DNA from: Candidatus Solibacter sp.
Lineage (GTDB): Bacteria; Acidobacteriota; Terriglobia; Bryobacterales; Bryobacteraceae
DNA: 5,237 bases
Direction: 5' to 3'
Assembly: GCA_017883355.1 (NCBI GenBank)
Contig: JADGNS010000435.1
Location: 1-5,237, forward strand
The notes under the pieces are model-generated. The model saw only the letters and a list, made by a program, of their open reading frames with translations, searched no databases and had not been told where the DNA came from. Every line of letters begins with the position of its first letter. Position 1 is the first letter of the stretch. The translations under genes were made by a program, and so were the position numbers. Below, in pieces: positions 4,928 to 5,237 of the stretch.

Positions 4928-5237
4928 TCCCTTTCCGCACTACATCGAGTTCCGGCATATCTATAAGACGTTCGACCGCCCTGTTTTAGTCGATTGCAAC
5001 TTCGGCGTGAACCCCGGCGAGACCGTGGCCATCATCGGGCGCAGCGGCGTCGGTAAGAGCGTCACCCTGGGCCACATCATGGGATTCCTCAAGCCGGATA
5101 GCGGACGCGTCATCGTGGCCCACGAGGACGTGACCGATTATTCCGAAACCGAGTGGCGGCGCGTGCGGCGCAAAGTGACCATGGTCTTCCAATCCGGGGC
5201 GCTGTTCGATTCGCTGACCGTCGCCGAGAACGTGCTC
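4914..5237 (+). CDS. ABC transporter ATP-binding protein, MlaF/Ttg2A family (3' end outside window)
   Basis: The frame runs from ATG 4914 to the window end with 108 visible residues. Residues IEFRHIYKTFDRPVLVDCNFGVNPGE are a typical ABC N-terminus with an aromatic A-loop (Tyr17). Walker A is GRSGVGKS (42-49). VFQSGALFDSLTVAENVL (91-108) contains the Q-loop Gln93 and the FQSGALFDSLTVxENV wording characteristic of MlaF/MKL ATPases, which power phospholipid movement between inner and outer membranes with MlaE and MlaD partners. The signature LSGGQ, Walker B and H-loop would lie beyond the window. The start overlaps the end of mobA by 14 bp in another frame, with AGGA at 4899-4902 eleven nt before the ATG, so the two are cotranscribed and probably coupled. 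The expected permease and MCE-domain genes would follow downstream. Confidence 0.9.
   Translation, partial: MPQSDPFPHYIEFRHIYKTFDRPVLVDCNFGVNPGETVAIIGRSGVGKSVTLGHIMGFLKPDSGRVIVAHEDVTDYSETEWRRVRRKVTMVFQSGALFDSLTVAENVL

Overview
The window reads as a high-GC chromosomal segment of a diderm (Gram-negative type) bacterium. It carries an AMIN-domain periplasmic amidase, an exported lytic transglycosylase and the start of an MlaF-type ABC ATPase of outer-membrane lipid transport. The style of the genes suggests Acidobacteriota, perhaps Bryobacterales/Solibacter-like: a long Ala/Pro linker in the amidase, a short zinc ribbon with a CPxCG...SHxR...FRCRxC pattern, and hairpin-rich intergenic repeat DNA. 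That assignment is inferred from memory and not proven. I see no rRNA, tRNA, CRISPR array, transposase or phage gene.

Layout. Positions 2-535 (+) hold the C-terminal part of an endonuclease/exonuclease/phosphatase-fold enzyme. It converges on a four-gene minus-strand run, read from right to left. This run comprises a lytic transglycosylase (4285-3536), an AMIN/Amidase_3 N-acetylmuramoyl-L-alanine amidase (3524-1944), a class I glutamine amidotransferase fused to a C-terminal zinc ribbon (1938-988), and a 76-residue unknown protein (803-573). The first three are packed with gaps of 11 and 5 nt and look like one operon. A 133-bp hairpin-rich element (827-959) separates the fourth. From a 96-bp divergent intergenic region, mobA (4382-4927, +) runs right and overlaps by 14 bp an MlaF-like ABC ATPase (4914 to the window end).

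How the genes fit together. The transglycosylase cuts glycan strands and the amidase removes stem peptides, so the front of the minus operon is a peptidoglycan-remodelling pair exported to the periplasm. The amidotransferase-zinc ribbon protein is cytoplasmic and its substrate cannot be read from sequence. The + strand pair couples molybdenum cofactor maturation (MobA) with envelope lipid transport (MlaF). That pairing is probably positional rather than functional.

The most unusual things are the 133-bp element, whose two ends are inverted copies with a compensatory base-pair swap; the amidotransferase-zinc ribbon fusion with its 9-bp-repeat linker; a perfect 16-bp inverted repeat at the convergent gene ends; and a probable leaderless mobA transcript. 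No complete new multi-gene system is evident.
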